Of a stretch of DNA of 64,000 bases, positions 32,619-42,281 are shown in pieces. The notes beneath the pieces are model-generated. The model saw only the letters and a list, made by a program, of their open reading frames with translations, was not told the origin of the DNA and searched no databases. The stretch is taken from assembly GCF_047730075.1 (NCBI RefSeq), contig NZ_CP159831.1:1736001-1800000 (forward strand), given 5' to 3'. Source of the DNA: Njordibacter sp905182035 (lineage in GTDB: Bacteria; Pseudomonadota; Gammaproteobacteria; Pseudomonadales; Balneatricaceae). Position 1 is the first letter of the stretch. Each line of letters starts with the position of its first letter. The translations under genes and the position numbers were made by a program.

Positions 32619-33833
32619 ATGAATATGATACGCAAATCGCAGAAATTGATAAACGTATGCTACGACATTCGTGGCCCAGTGCTTGAAGAAGCTAAACGCC
32701 TAGAAGATGAAGGCAGCCGTGTCATTAAACTTAATATTGGCAACCCTGCTCCCTTTGGTTTTGAAGCGCCAGAAGAAATCGTCCAAGATGTGATTCATAA
32801 CCTTCCTAATGCCCAAGGTTACTGCGATTCTAAAGGCCTATTTGCAGCTCGTAAAGCCGTTATGCACGAATGTCAGCGTAAGAGCATAAAGCACGTCACC
32901 ATAGAAGACATTTACATTGGTAACGGCGTTAGCGAGCTTATCGTTATGGCCATGCAGGGCCTTTTGAATGAAGGCGATGAAATGCTTATCCCTGCGCCAG
33001 ATTATCCCCTTTGGACTGCCGCAACCTCCTTATCCGGCGGTACACCAGTTCATTACCGTTGCGATGAAGACAATGGTTGGCAGCCAGATCTTGAAGATAT
33101 GGCATCTAAAATTACTGACCGTACTCGTGGAATTGTGGTGATCAATCCCAACAACCCCACGGGGGCAGTTTATTCTAAAGAAACCCTTGAAGCGATTATT
33201 GAACTGGCCCGTAAAAATGGCCTTATTATCTTTGCCGACGAAATTTACGATAAGATTCTTTACGAAGACGCTAAGTTTACGCCCATGGCGAGCTTGGCTG
33301 ATGATGTGTTATTTATGAGTTTTAATGGCTTGTCTAAAACATACCGTGCTGCGGGTTTCCGTTCTGGCTGGGTGGTGTTGTCTGGGGCTAAACATAAGGC
33401 TAAAGACTACATCCAAGGTCTGGACATGTTAGCCAGTATGCGTTTGTGCTCTAACGTACCTAGTCAGTACGCTATTCAAACGGCATTAGGTGGCTACCAA
33501 AGCATTAAGGAACTAACTTGTGAAGGTGGTCGTTTAAAGCGCCAGCGCGATATGGCATGGCGAATGTTAGATGCCCTACCTGGCGTGACTTGTCATAAAC
33601 CTGAAGGCGCATTGTATTTATTCCCACGTTTAGACCCTGAGATCTACCACGTTGAAAATGATGAAAAGTTTGCCTTTGATCTGCTGTCGCAGCAGAAGGT
33701 ATTAGTGGTTCAAGGTAGTGGTTTTAATATGCCTGACAGCCAGCACTTCCGCATTGTATTTTTGCCCCATGAGGAGCAACTCATCGAGGCCGTAGGCCGT
33801 ATTGCCACTTTCTTAGGCACTTTGCGCAAGTAA
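32619..33833 (+). CDS. alaA: Alanine aminotransferase AlaA
   Basis: The 404-residue protein is a class I/II PLP aminotransferase of the AlaA (YfbQ) type, making alanine from pyruvate and glutamate. Features are NIGNPAPFGFEAPEEI near 39, GNGVSELI near 104, NPNNPTGAVY near 176, FADEIYDKILY near 205, and the PLP lysine in SFNGLSKTYRAAGFRSGW near 240. Length matches the E. coli enzyme. Its neighbours are unrelated and it is divergent from msrB. Confidence 0.95.
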   Translation: MNMIRKSQKLINVCYDIRGPVLEEAKRLEDEGSRVIKLNIGNPAPFGFEAPEEIVQDVIHNLPNAQGYCDSKGLFAARKAVMHECQRKSIKHVTIEDIYIGNGVSELIVMAMQGLLNEGDEMLIPAPDYPLWTAATSLSGGTPVHYRCDEDNGWQPDLEDMASKITDRTRGIVVINPNNPTGAVYSKETLEAIIELARKNGLIIFADEIYDKILYEDAKFTPMASLADDVLFMSFNGLSKTYRAAGFRSGWVVLSGAKHKAKDYIQGLDMLASMRLCSNVPSQYAIQTALGGYQSIKELTCEGGRLKRQRDMAWRMLDALPGVTCHKPEGALYLFPRLDPEIYHVENDEKFAFDLLSQQKVLVVQGSGFNMPDSQHFRIVFLPHEEQLIEAVGRIATFLGTLRK

Positions 33834-33901
33834 TACTGTGCGCTTGAATTGTTTCATCTTAGTCTCTGGTGTGGCTTCATGTGCTCAATTGTGCTGAATG
33901 C

Positions 33902-35059
33902 TCACAGTGAGCTAATGCCTACTGTGCCTGCAGCTGCTACAGGATTGCCTAAAGGATACAAAACCACGTCGTGGAAACCGCAGATCACCGGCACTAGGCC
34001 TGCCAAATCTTGATCCAATTGTGGGTCGCCTGAATCTACTAACAACGGCCTGCCTTTCAGCTCTTTGAGTTTGGTTTTAGTAGCTACAATGTGAATATTG
34101 CCTAAGCCTAACTGCTTAATTAGTTCTGGGCTAAGTTGTTGGTTACCACGTCCTAGCACGTGACCCTGACCACCAATTAAAGTAATAAAAAGCTCTGCCG
34201 CCTGCTGATCACATAAATCGAGCAGCTGTTGCGCTGTTACGTCACTAGCAATTACGTGCCCATCTTCGATAACGTCCACACCTAATAACGTATTCTCTAG
34301 GCCTAAGTAATGCATCACAGCTGCCACGGTAGAACCAGAGCCCATGATATACCTAACGCCAGGTTCCATAAGTTCTTCCACATGGGCTGCTATATCATCT
34401 AATACCAAAGCTTCAACTTCTTTGGATCCTTCTTTCGCTCCATCTTTGGTGGCCTGCATGTACTGATGCGACTCAGGCACTTGTAACTCGCCGTAATAGC
34501 GGGCTTTTACTCGGCCTGCACGAAACTCTTCTTCATCGATATCACGTACTTCTTGGCTGCGCAAACTCACCAACTCACCCCTCACTAACTGAGCGATAAC
34601 CTGACCTGCCGCCGCGGGCGTAATACCATACACTCCCGAATGGATTTTCACACCCGCTGGTATGCCCACCACAGGCACTTGATCACCAATAGCTTGTAGG
34701 AGATCTCTTGCAGTGCCATCGCCACCTACAAACACCAGCAGATCCACACCTTTTTTTAGCAGTATTTGGGCAGCCGCCATGGTGTCGGCAGCGCTTGATG
34801 GTTGGGTTTTTGCTTGGCCACAAACCTGAGTTTTTAAGCCTGCTGCTAGGGCACAGTCAGCACCCATATTCCCTGCAAAGGCATAAACACACACATCAAG
34901 CCCTGCAACCTCAGCTAATGCCTGCAGACAGCGCAAGTTAGCCTTTGGCACGGCGCCAAGGGCCAGTGCTTCGTCTGCTACATTATCGCTGCCTTTTAAT
35001 GCCACACTGCCACCTAGACCAGCCAATGGATTGACTACTAAACCAATATTAAACGTCAT
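33902..35059 (-). CDS. ATP-NAD kinase-like protein
   Basis: The 385-residue protein has the NAD-kinase/diacylglycerol-kinase fold: IGLVVNPLAGLGGSV at 5-19 and the signature GGDGTARD near 118. It resembles the 'ATP-NAD kinase family' proteins of Pseudomonas rather than the housekeeping NadK, so its true substrate is not certain. The ATG abuts the pdxB stop (TAAATG), making it the third gene of a trmH-pdxB unit. Confidence 0.8.
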   Translation of the reverse strand: MTFNIGLVVNPLAGLGGSVALKGSDNVADEALALGAVPKANLRCLQALAEVAGLDVCVYAFAGNMGADCALAAGLKTQVCGQAKTQPSSAADTMAAAQILLKKGVDLLVFVGGDGTARDLLQAIGDQVPVVGIPAGVKIHSGVYGITPAAAGQVIAQLVRGELVSLRSQEVRDIDEEEFRAGRVKARYYGELQVPESHQYMQATKDGAKEGSKEVEALVLDDIAAHVEELMEPGVRYIMGSGSTVAAVMHYLGLENTLLGVDVIEDGHVIASDVTAQQLLDLCDQQAAELFITLIGGQGHVLGRGNQQLSPELIKQLGLGNIHIVATKTKLKELKGRPLLVDSGDPQLDQDLAGLVPVICGFHDVVLYPLGNPVAAAGTVGISSL

Positions 35060-36193
35060 TTAATGTGTCTCATGCTCAATACCAAAACCCAAACCACCCA
35101 TCATGGCTGCACACTCAGAGTTAGTTATGCCTTGCAATTGAAGGCTAGAAAATTCACGTCTAACAGGATAGTTTTTCCGTAGCAGATCAAAATCATTGCT
35201 TTGGCGCATACGTGCATTATCTTCCATCAACGGATAAACACTGCTGCATGCAGCAGCTATAACTTCTTGGGCCGTTGCAGCTGGATTAATTTGCAACCTT
35301 GCAAGATCGGGTTGTGGAATTAAGTCTTCTACCCTGAGGCTAGCTGGCAGACCAAAGTGCTCACACAAGGATTGATATATCATCGATGTACCACGCATTT
35401 TCCCTTCTAAAGAGTGCCCTGCTATGTGGGGTGTAACACAATGACAGTAGTCAAATAGGCGCTTGTCTATATCGGGTTCTTGATGCCATACATCCATAAA
35501 CAAATGAAGATCGTTATGTTTTTGTTGGCGCTCTAAAAGTGCCTGTTGATCCACTACCTCGCCCCGCCCTGCACTAATGAGCACAGTGCCTTTGGCTAGG
35601 TTTTTAACCCGTGTTTGATTTAGCAAATTTTCAGTGGCATGGCCACCGGTTTTGGTAAGTGGCGTATGCAAACAGACAATTTGGCAGCGCCCTAACAACT
35701 CGTCTAGTTCAACATAGCCTTCATGCCCTGCATCTACTTTGGGGGGGTCACATTGCAGCAGGTTAAAGCCAGCTTTGTGTAACCGCTGGGCCAACCGACC
35801 ACCTACGTTACCAGCGCCTACAATGCCAATCGTTTGTTGGCGAGGATCAACACCCAGCGTTTGCCAAGCATGGTTAAGGCAGGCAATCACATAGTCTCCT
35901 ACCCCTGCAGCGTTGCACCCAGGAGCATTGCGCCAAACGATGTTATTGGTGTCCATGTAATCTGTAGCCAAATGATCGGTGCCAATAGTGCAGGTACCCA
36001 CAAACTGAACCTTGCTACCTTTTAGCAAAGCAGGGGTCACTTTAGCGGTTGATCGCAATACCAAGGCATCTGCATGGACTACTTGCTCTGAATCAATTGA
36101 ACGGCCGTTGACCCGTGTGATTTGCGCTAGGTCACCAAAAAATTCATCAAGCAGCAAAATATTTTCATCAGCTACTAAGTTAATTGGGGGCAT
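35060..36193 (-). CDS. pdxB: Erythronate-4-phosphate dehydrogenase PdxB
   Basis: The 377-residue NAD-dependent enzyme acts in pyridoxal-phosphate synthesis. It has the D-2-hydroxyacid dehydrogenase Rossmann motif GIVGAGNVGGRLAQRL near 118, the catalytic RG...E...H set (SAGRGEVVDQ, HQEPDID, TPHIAGHS), and the PdxB-type C-terminal dimer domain. The ATG at 36193 has AGGAG seven bases upstream and shares a base with the trmH stop (TAATG). A frame extended to 36277 lies inside trmH and is not used. Confidence 0.94.
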   Translation of the reverse strand: MPPINLVADENILLLDEFFGDLAQITRVNGRSIDSEQVVHADALVLRSTAKVTPALLKGSKVQFVGTCTIGTDHLATDYMDTNNIVWRNAPGCNAAGVGDYVIACLNHAWQTLGVDPRQQTIGIVGAGNVGGRLAQRLHKAGFNLLQCDPPKVDAGHEGYVELDELLGRCQIVCLHTPLTKTGGHATENLLNQTRVKNLAKGTVLISAGRGEVVDQQALLERQQKHNDLHLFMDVWHQEPDIDKRLFDYCHCVTPHIAGHSLEGKMRGTSMIYQSLCEHFGLPASLRVEDLIPQPDLARLQINPAATAQEVIAAACSSVYPLMEDNARMRQSNDFDLLRKNYPVRREFSSLQLQGITNSECAAMMGGLGFGIEHETH

Positions 36194-36930
36194 TAATTCG
36201 CTCCTAGGTTGGTGATCATATGAGAGGGGTCTCTGCCCTGTAGGATGACTTGGTCTTGATTGGCACTGGCATACCATTGATTCAAATTTACAATACCACC
36301 ATCAACTTCCATGGTGGGATAAGCTAAACTGTGACGATGACAAAAATCAGCTACTTTGGGGTGGCACCAACGAAATAGGGTTTGTTGGTATTCTAAGCCC
36401 AATAGTTGCGGCCGGTTATAACTACCTTGCAGATCACGCTGACGTTGAGCTTCAAGTAATATTATGGCAGCGGCCACAGACACGTTAAACGAGTGCACCA
36501 TCCCTAACATAGGAATCACCACTTGGTGGTCTGATTCGGCTACAGCTGCAGGACTTACACCATGTTTTTCTGCACCTAATATCAGCGCCGTAGGTAAAGT
36601 GTAATCCAATTCACGATAATCGACAGCTTGGTCGCTAAAGTGGGCTGAAACCAACTGCATACCTTGTTGTTTAGCCGTAGTTAAAGCACTAACAATGTTG
36701 TTATGGGCCACCAGGTTCACCCACTGCTGGCTACCCCGGGCGGTGCGCTTGTGCTCTCGAAACCCCTCTACTGGGGTGACCACATGGGCACTGTGTACAC
36801 CAACCGCATCACAGGTACGAATCAACGCTGCAATATTTTGAGTTTTATTTACTTGGTCGGTAATAATGGTCAAATCAAGCTGGCGGCAAGCCAAGGTGGC
36901 TTTATATTTTGCCAAACGAGCAGGGGTCAT
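36193..36930 (-). CDS. trmH: tRNA (guanosine-2'-O)-methyltransferase TrmH
   Basis: The 245-residue SpoU-family methyltransferase methylates G18 in tRNAs. It has the SPOUT motifs N-QNIAALIRTCDAVGVHSAHVV near 30, ALILGAEKHGVSP near 118, and IPMLGMVHSFNVSVAAAIIL near 142, and matches the E. coli TrmH layout. It is the first gene of the trmH-pdxB-NAD-kinase-like unit. Confidence 0.9.
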   Translation of the reverse strand: MTPARLAKYKATLACRQLDLTIITDQVNKTQNIAALIRTCDAVGVHSAHVVTPVEGFREHKRTARGSQQWVNLVAHNNIVSALTTAKQQGMQLVSAHFSDQAVDYRELDYTLPTALILGAEKHGVSPAAVAESDHQVVIPMLGMVHSFNVSVAAAIILLEAQRQRDLQGSYNRPQLLGLEYQQTLFRWCHPKVADFCHRHSLAYPTMEVDGGIVNLNQWYASANQDQVILQGRDPSHMITNLGAN

Positions 36931-37042
36931 AGATTTCCGGCCAAAGGGTTATTTATCAACCCCTAATGATACCAATTTATTGATTAGATTTGTTACACTA
37001 CATTCATTATTGCGGTTTATCCAACTCTTCACTACACAATAA

Positions 37043-37903
37043 ATGATACAAAACAACACAACACCTATTATTGCTTACCAAGGCCACCAAGGTGCTTATT
37101 CTCACTTATCCTGCCAACGGGTGTTTCCAGACTTTGAAACCCATGCGTGCATGACCTTTAGCGCGGCTATGGCCATGGTAGAACGGGGCGAAGCACACAT
37201 TGCCATGATACCCGTGGAAAACTCTACTGCAGGCCGGGTGGAAGAAATCTACCGCCAATTACCTCACACTTCGTTATACGTTATTGGTGAGCATTATGAA
37301 CCCGTTAACCATTGTTTACTGGGTTTAAAAAACAGTTCAATAGCGCAAATTACAACTGTCGGTTCTCACCCACAAGCTTTAGCTCAATGTGACGAGCACC
37401 TCGCTCAGCTTAAAATACTGCCTGTGGCAACATTAGACACAGCAGGCGCTGCCCTTGAAGTGAGCCAAAGAGGTGACCTCAGCCATGGTGCTATAGCATC
37501 TAGCTTAGCCGCAAAGCTGTATGATTTGAAAATTTTACAAGAGAACTTTCAAGACGTTCAAGGCAATACAACCCGTTTTTTAATCTTGTCTCGTGAGCAC
37601 AAAATTCCCACTCAAATTACAGGCCAAAAATACATCACTTCGTTTTTGTTTACCGTACGTAACATTCCTTCGGCCCTATACAAGGCCATGGGGGGCCTAG
37701 CCACCAATAACGTTAACCTAATCAAGCTAGAAAGCTACACCCCAGACGGGCGCATGGTGGCGACTCAGTTTCACATTGATGCTGAAGCACATCCAAACGA
37801 TGCCAACATGATTTTAGCCATGGACGAATTGGCATATTTCGCTAAGGATATTCGTATGCTCGGTACCTACGCTGCCAGTGACTATCGTTACCATAGCACT
37901 TAA
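37043..37903 (+). CDS. pheA: Prephenate dehydratase, monofunctional
   Basis: The 286-residue protein converts prephenate to phenylpyruvate for phenylalanine synthesis. The N-terminal catalytic domain contains AYQGHQGAYSH near 11, IPVENSTAGRV near 58 and the catalytic TRF motif NTTRFLIL near 178. A C-terminal ACT domain (about 200-280) should sense phenylalanine: LYKAMGGLATNNVNLIKLES. The chorismate mutase domain usual in gammaproteobacterial PheA is missing, so mutase activity must come from elsewhere. It is a stand-alone gene with a weak ribosome site. Confidence 0.92.
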   Translation: MIQNNTTPIIAYQGHQGAYSHLSCQRVFPDFETHACMTFSAAMAMVERGEAHIAMIPVENSTAGRVEEIYRQLPHTSLYVIGEHYEPVNHCLLGLKNSSIAQITTVGSHPQALAQCDEHLAQLKILPVATLDTAGAALEVSQRGDLSHGAIASSLAAKLYDLKILQENFQDVQGNTTRFLILSREHKIPTQITGQKYITSFLFTVRNIPSALYKAMGGLATNNVNLIKLESYTPDGRMVATQFHIDAEAHPNDANMILAMDELAYFAKDIRMLGTYAASDYRYHST

Positions 37904-38062
37904 AAAGCTCGAGCAGACGAAATACTAAGCTGCTATGCCAGCATGCAACAGCGTATCTTGTAGCTTCCGACCAAGCCGTCAACACTGTAGAATTAACGTT
38001 AACAAACATCTTTTTTTTAGTAACAATCAAAACTAACTAAGCCAGCACTGAGAGCCAAATAC

Positions 38063-38662
38063 ATGTCCAAATACACCAAACCACTTTATGCATTGGCGCT
38101 TGTGATACTTTTTTCGGCGGGCCTGCTATTAGCTAAATATGCACCTTGGGAAGGACAAAATGGTGCCAACGCAGGTTATGCTAATTTAGGTGGGGACTTT
38201 ATATTAGACAGCGATGGTGGCCCAGTTAATCTTGAAGACTTTCGTGGCCAATTGGTGTTAATGTATTTTGGTTTTACTTCATGCCCCGATGTATGCCCAA
38301 CTGCGCTCTCTACCATTGCCGCTAGCATGCGCCAGTTAACGCCGACTCTAGAAGCACAAATCCAACCGTTATTTGTGAGCGTAGATCCGGCCCGTGACAC
38401 GCTAGATAATTTAGCTAAATACAGCGCCTATTTTCATCCTAGAATGTTGGGTGTTACGGGCAGCATCGAAGCACTTGACCAGTTAGTCAAGAACTATGGT
38501 GCATACTACCGTCATATTACACTGGAAAATTCGGTCTTAGGCTATACCGTAGATCACACTTCACGGGTGTACCTTATAGGCCGCCAAGGTCAACTCATTA
38601 GCACCATTGCCCACGGCACTTCAGTGGATGATGTGACGGTATTACTTAAGCAGCATTTATAG
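38063..38662 (+). CDS. SCO1/SenC-family copper chaperone
   Basis: The 199-residue protein has an N-terminal membrane anchor (YALALVILFSAGLLLAKYA, about 8-26). Its thioredoxin-like SCO domain has copper ligands CPDVC (near 76-80) and the later histidine in YTVDHTSRVYL near 165. SCO proteins deliver copper to cytochrome c oxidase or act as periplasmic thiol reductases. No oxidase genes are nearby. The stop overlaps the convergent epmC end by 6 bases. Confidence 0.92.
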   Translation: MSKYTKPLYALALVILFSAGLLLAKYAPWEGQNGANAGYANLGGDFILDSDGGPVNLEDFRGQLVLMYFGFTSCPDVCPTALSTIAASMRQLTPTLEAQIQPLFVSVDPARDTLDNLAKYSAYFHPRMLGVTGSIEALDQLVKNYGAYYRHITLENSVLGYTVDHTSRVYLIGRQGQLISTIAHGTSVDDVTVLLKQHL

Positions 38663-39244
38663 GTTTTTCCTCCGGGCTTTTTCCTCAGGCCAATACAATT
38701 GATCAAGCACCACCTGCCCACCATACGTCTGCTGCAGCCGCGATAGCAATAATGCTGCCTGGGTTGGCAAGCCATGTGAAAAATAAGCCCGCGCCTGAGC
38801 TGACACGGCTAACCTAAAGGCCAAATCATCAGTTTCTTCAAAAGCTAGGTTATCAGCGCTGGCAACAAATACTCGCCGACTCGCCATGCTAAACAACCAC
38901 TCTAGGGCCTGAGGTTTAACTTCTACCATTTCAAATGCTGTTTGCTGTTGTTGACTGCGTCCATCTGGTCGGTACCAATAACCAAAGTCTTCAAGTAATC
39001 GGCGCTCCAAACCTGCTACACACCAATGTGATATTTCGTGTAAGGCGCTGGCAAAATAGCCATGGGCAAATACAATGCGATGACAGCTTCGCTGCGCATT
39101 GGCCGGCTCATAAACTGGCTCATCTAGTTCTCCATAGCGCCCATCACACAAGGCACACAGTAAACGTGTATTGTGAGATTCAGCAAACAGCCCATCAAAC
39201 AGGGTGATGATTTCGTGACACTGGCATTGAGGGTGTTTAGGCAT
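38657..39244 (-). CDS. epmC: Elongation factor P hydroxylase EpmC (YfcM)
   Basis: The 195-residue protein matches EpmC, the non-heme enzyme that hydroxylates the beta-lysylated lysine of EF-P. Features are YGELDEPVYEPAN near 37, the metal-binding HEISHW near 69, FGYWYRPDGRSQQQQTAFE near 86, and VEVKPQALEW near 107. Length is typical. No other epm or efp gene is in the window. Confidence 0.9.
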   Translation of the reverse strand: MPKHPQCQCHEIITLFDGLFAESHNTRLLCALCDGRYGELDEPVYEPANAQRSCHRIVFAHGYFASALHEISHWCVAGLERRLLEDFGYWYRPDGRSQQQQTAFEMVEVKPQALEWLFSMASRRVFVASADNLAFEETDDLAFRLAVSAQARAYFSHGLPTQAALLLSRLQQTYGGQVVLDQLYWPEEKARRKNL

Positions 39245-39321
39245 TAGTTAACCATGGCCGAATATGACGAAAGGGGCTATTATAGCCCATCTTTTTTCCA
39301 GCCAACAATTTGGTTTTCCTG

Positions 39322-40707
39322 ATGCATCAAACAATGAGCCATACCTACAGCGCAACAGCCATGGGTCAAGAGTTACGCCAATTCTTGCGCTTGGGCACCC
39401 CTATACTCATTGCTGAAGCGTTACACATGAGTGCCAGCTTCGTGGATACTATTATGGCTGGTCGTTATAGCTCGGCAGACTTAGCCGCTGTGGCTGTAGG
39501 CTCAAGCTTGTTGTTCCCCGTGTTGATACTGATGATGGGGACTATCATGGCAACAACCCCCACAGTGGCTCAATATTTTGGCGCCAAAAAACTCTCCTTA
39601 ATTGGCCCTTTTGTACAGCAATCCATATGGCTGGCTGCCATGCTAAGCTGTTTAGCCGTGGGATTGTTATACGCCTTAGATCCGATATTTGATTGGTTAG
39701 ATATTAAAGACCCTATCAAAGGTATAGGTTTACGTTATTTACATGCAGCGGCCTTAAGTTTACCTGCTGTGGCCATTATGCAAAGCCTGCGTAGCTTTAG
39801 TGAAGGATTGGGTATTACTAAGCCCATGATGTATTTTAGCTTGTTGGGTTTGATGATCAATATCCCTTTGAACTACATCTTTATTTACGGAAAGTTTGGT
39901 GTGCCGGAAATGGGTGGTGAAGGCTGTGGTTGGGCTACCGCTATAAGTCTATGGGCCAGCGTTATTGGCATGGCGATCTATGTGTATGCTAAACCTGCTT
40001 ATCATCAATGTGCCATGTTTACACAATTTGATTGGCCACAGCTCAACACTCAACTTAAAATTCTAAAAGTGGGTTTACCTATTGGTTTTTCTATTTTTAT
40101 AGAGGCGACTATGTTCGCCATAGGGGCTTTAATGTTAGCCCCACTAGGGGCTGACATTGTTGCCGCTCACCAACTGGTGCTCAACTTTACCAGCATGTGT
40201 TTCATACTCCCATTAAGCATTGGCATGGCCCTCACCATACGTGTGGGCCATGGCATTGGTGGCAACTTACCAGACCAAGTAAAACGTTCTGTGCTAGTTG
40301 GTTTTGGCCTAGCCTTAGGTGTATCGAGCTTTACCTGTTTGCTCATGCTCATGCTACCAGTCACCTTATCTGGCATTTACACTACCGAACCTATAGTTAT
40401 AGAAATTGCGGCAAGCCTATTTATTTTTGCAGCTTTGTTTCAGTTGTCAGACGCATTACAAATCGCCGCTACCGGAGCCTTACGTGGTTTCAAAGACACG
40501 GCTAAACCATTATTATTTATTTTCATTTCATATTGGTTAATTGGCTTGCCCCTTGGCTACGTATTGGCTATGACTGATTTGATGTATCCAGCAATGGGCG
40601 CATCAGGCTTTTGGATTGGCATCATTTTTGGCCTGAGTGTGTCAGCACTATTGTTGTGCCTGCGCCTATGGCGAGTTCTAACTAAACCTTTGCCGCAGCC
40701 GAGCTAG
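39322..40707 (+). CDS. MATE-family multidrug efflux transporter (NorM-like)
   Basis: The protein of about 461 residues has twelve predicted membrane helices in two MatE halves (for example PILIAEALHMSASFVDTIMAGRYS near 28 and VGLPIGFSIFIEATMFAIGAL near 245). It exports cationic drugs in exchange for Na+ or H+. Three starts are close together (TTG 39310, ATG 39322, ATG 39334) with no clear ribosome site; I chose 39322. Single-gene unit. Confidence 0.88.
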   Translation: MHQTMSHTYSATAMGQELRQFLRLGTPILIAEALHMSASFVDTIMAGRYSSADLAAVAVGSSLLFPVLILMMGTIMATTPTVAQYFGAKKLSLIGPFVQQSIWLAAMLSCLAVGLLYALDPIFDWLDIKDPIKGIGLRYLHAAALSLPAVAIMQSLRSFSEGLGITKPMMYFSLLGLMINIPLNYIFIYGKFGVPEMGGEGCGWATAISLWASVIGMAIYVYAKPAYHQCAMFTQFDWPQLNTQLKILKVGLPIGFSIFIEATMFAIGALMLAPLGADIVAAHQLVLNFTSMCFILPLSIGMALTIRVGHGIGGNLPDQVKRSVLVGFGLALGVSSFTCLLMLMLPVTLSGIYTTEPIVIEIAASLFIFAALFQLSDALQIAATGALRGFKDTAKPLLFIFISYWLIGLPLGYVLAMTDLMYPAMGASGFWIGIIFGLSVSALLLCLRLWRVLTKPLPQPS

Positions 40708-40840
40708 GTTGAATTATTTCTCAGCGCCACTATATACCCTTTAGCAGAATTAAAAAGTTACCCTTTGGCGGCTTAATGCTACTGAGTTTTACTTCAAAAC
40801 CACGTATCATAACCATAACTAACCTAATTAAGAGAAGACC

Positions 40841-41167
40841 ATGAGCGAACTAACTCACGCTGTAACAGATGCCACATTTGACCTAGACGTAACCAATGCA
40901 GATGTCCCTGTATTACTCGACTTTTGGGCACCTTGGTGTGGCCCATGCAAAATGATTGCACCTATTTTAGAAGATGTTGCAGCTGAATTTGAAGGTAGCA
41001 TTAAGGTATGCAAGATCAACGTTGACGAAAACAGTGAAATTGCAGCTCGCTTCGGCGTACGTGGTATCCCCACTTTAATGTTATTTAACAATGGTGAAGT
41101 TGCAGGTACAAAAGTAGGCGCTTTAGCTAAATCTGATTTGTTGGCGTTTATTTCCGACAACACCTAA
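40841..41167 (+). CDS. trxA: Thioredoxin 1
   Basis: The 108-residue thioredoxin has the redox site WAPWCGPCKM near 28-37 and the cis-proline loop GVRGIPTLMLF near 71. It is the general cytosolic disulfide reductase, and supplies electrons for enzymes such as MsrB encoded earlier in the window. A strong terminator follows. The rho gene, a frequent neighbour of trxA, does not follow here. Confidence 0.96.
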   Translation: MSELTHAVTDATFDLDVTNADVPVLLDFWAPWCGPCKMIAPILEDVAAEFEGSIKVCKINVDENSEIAARFGVRGIPTLMLFNNGEVAGTKVGALAKSDLLAFISDNT

Positions 41168-41193
41168 TCCGCCATCAGTTTATCTACCATATA

Positions 41194-41220
41194 AAAAAAC
41201 CGAGCAATGCTCGGTTTTTT
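41194..41220 (+). terminator. Rho-independent terminator after trxA
   Basis: A 12-bp stem, with CCGAGC/GCTCGG core and A/T arms, closes an AAT loop and ends in six T. It starts 27 bases after the trxA stop. The A-run on the other arm allows use by the minus-strand ProQ-like gene too. Confidence 0.92.
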
Positions 41221-41242
41221 AAGGCCTAGTGTAAGCTAACGA

Positions 41243-41872
41243 CTAATGCTTATTCTTATTGAGCAATAAATCTAACTTACTCGCCATGCGCTGCCCTTCA
41301 TTCAAACCATCAAACGGGCTTGGGGCTTTTTCAATCTTGGCTTCAGCTTTATGACCTTTAGGCTGGGTATTCTGCTTGGGCTTATTATGAGCCTGCGTAG
41401 GCCGCTTTTTAGCACTCGGCCGTGGCTTACGAGGTGGCGGCAGCTTAGTTATTGCGTGGGCCGCTTCATCAGCTGTTACAGCACCTTCAGCTTCACCTAA
41501 CAAGTTGATACGTGGCGCCGCATCCGTTTGCGATTTTAAATAACCAAAAGCCCGCACATAACTAGCCAAGCCACGCTTAATCTTAGTTTGGCTTAGTTTG
41601 CCATCAGCAACCAAATCTTCCTGAATACCAATTTTAAGCGGCCTAGGCTGGGCAAAAGAAAATGTTTGTGGGTACGTTTCACTTAATAACTCAACAGCTG
41701 CACGGTTTGCAGCACGGCTTTTAGCTTTTTTACGTTCAGCTGCAGTTAGTTCAGGTGTAACTGGCTCTGTCGTAATGGGCTCAGATACCGTTGACTTTGC
41801 TGTTTCTGAAAGCGCGGCTTGCGCTGGGGCAGGAGATATTTCTGTGGTAGGTAGTTCACTTGTGCTGGTCAT
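41243..41872 (-). CDS. ProQ/FinO-family RNA chaperone
   Basis: From the ATG at 41872 the product is 209 residues. A variable acidic/proline-rich N-terminus (1-45) is followed by a ProQ/FinO domain (about 45-130: LLSETYPQTFSFAQPRPLKIGIQEDL, LASYVRAFGYLKS). A basic tail rich in lysine and proline and a short C-terminal motif follow. It should bind structured RNA and sRNAs. A TTG at 41923 is a poorer start. A newly noticed coiled-coil gene precedes it on the same strand. Confidence 0.85.
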   Translation of the reverse strand: MTSTSELPTTEISPAPAQAALSETAKSTVSEPITTEPVTPELTAAERKKAKSRAANRAAVELLSETYPQTFSFAQPRPLKIGIQEDLVADGKLSQTKIKRGLASYVRAFGYLKSQTDAAPRINLLGEAEGAVTADEAAHAITKLPPPRKPRPSAKKRPTQAHNKPKQNTQPKGHKAEAKIEKAPSPFDGLNEGQRMASKLDLLLNKNKH

Positions 41873-41909
41873 AATATCTTGAATTTGATTACCTATAAAA
41901 CGTCTGGTT

Positions 41910-42071
41910 TCAGTGTTGCTCAAGAAGCTGCTGCAGCTGTTGATGTTCTTGCCTTAGAACTTCAACCTGCCGTTGCGCCTGTGCCAGAAATTTTTGTTGA
42001 TTTTTAATACGCTCTGAAAGCTTCTGAGTTAGCTTTAATGTCCCTACATTGGTTAGCTTAGAATCAGTCAC
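41910..42071 (-). CDS. Small coiled-coil protein upstream of the proQ-like gene
   Basis: A GTG start at 42071, with AGGA five bases upstream, opens a 53-residue frame ending at TGA (41910). The peptide has leucines and glutamines in heptad-like spacing (KLTQKLSERIKNQQKFLAQA, then QVEVLRQEHQQLQQLLEQH), a clear short coiled coil similar in style to SlyX-type proteins. The gap to the proQ-like ATG is 37 bases, so both are likely on one mRNA. No family was recognised. Confidence 0.55.
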   Translation of the reverse strand: MTDSKLTNVGTLKLTQKLSERIKNQQKFLAQAQRQVEVLRQEHQQLQQLLEQH

Positions 42072-42281
42072 TGTTATCCTATACTATTAAAGCTGAGTCT
42101 TTTCATTGCGTTGGACATTGTACCTATTGATTGACTCAAGGGCTATATATTTGAGCTTTTTACACAAACTTGAGTCTTAGGGTTGCAGAAAACGGCTATC
42201 CTTGCCTATAATCCATGTACCTAAGTTAAGCATTATCGTACTAATATATCGTTATAATCGGTTTTCTTAGAGGATATTATC

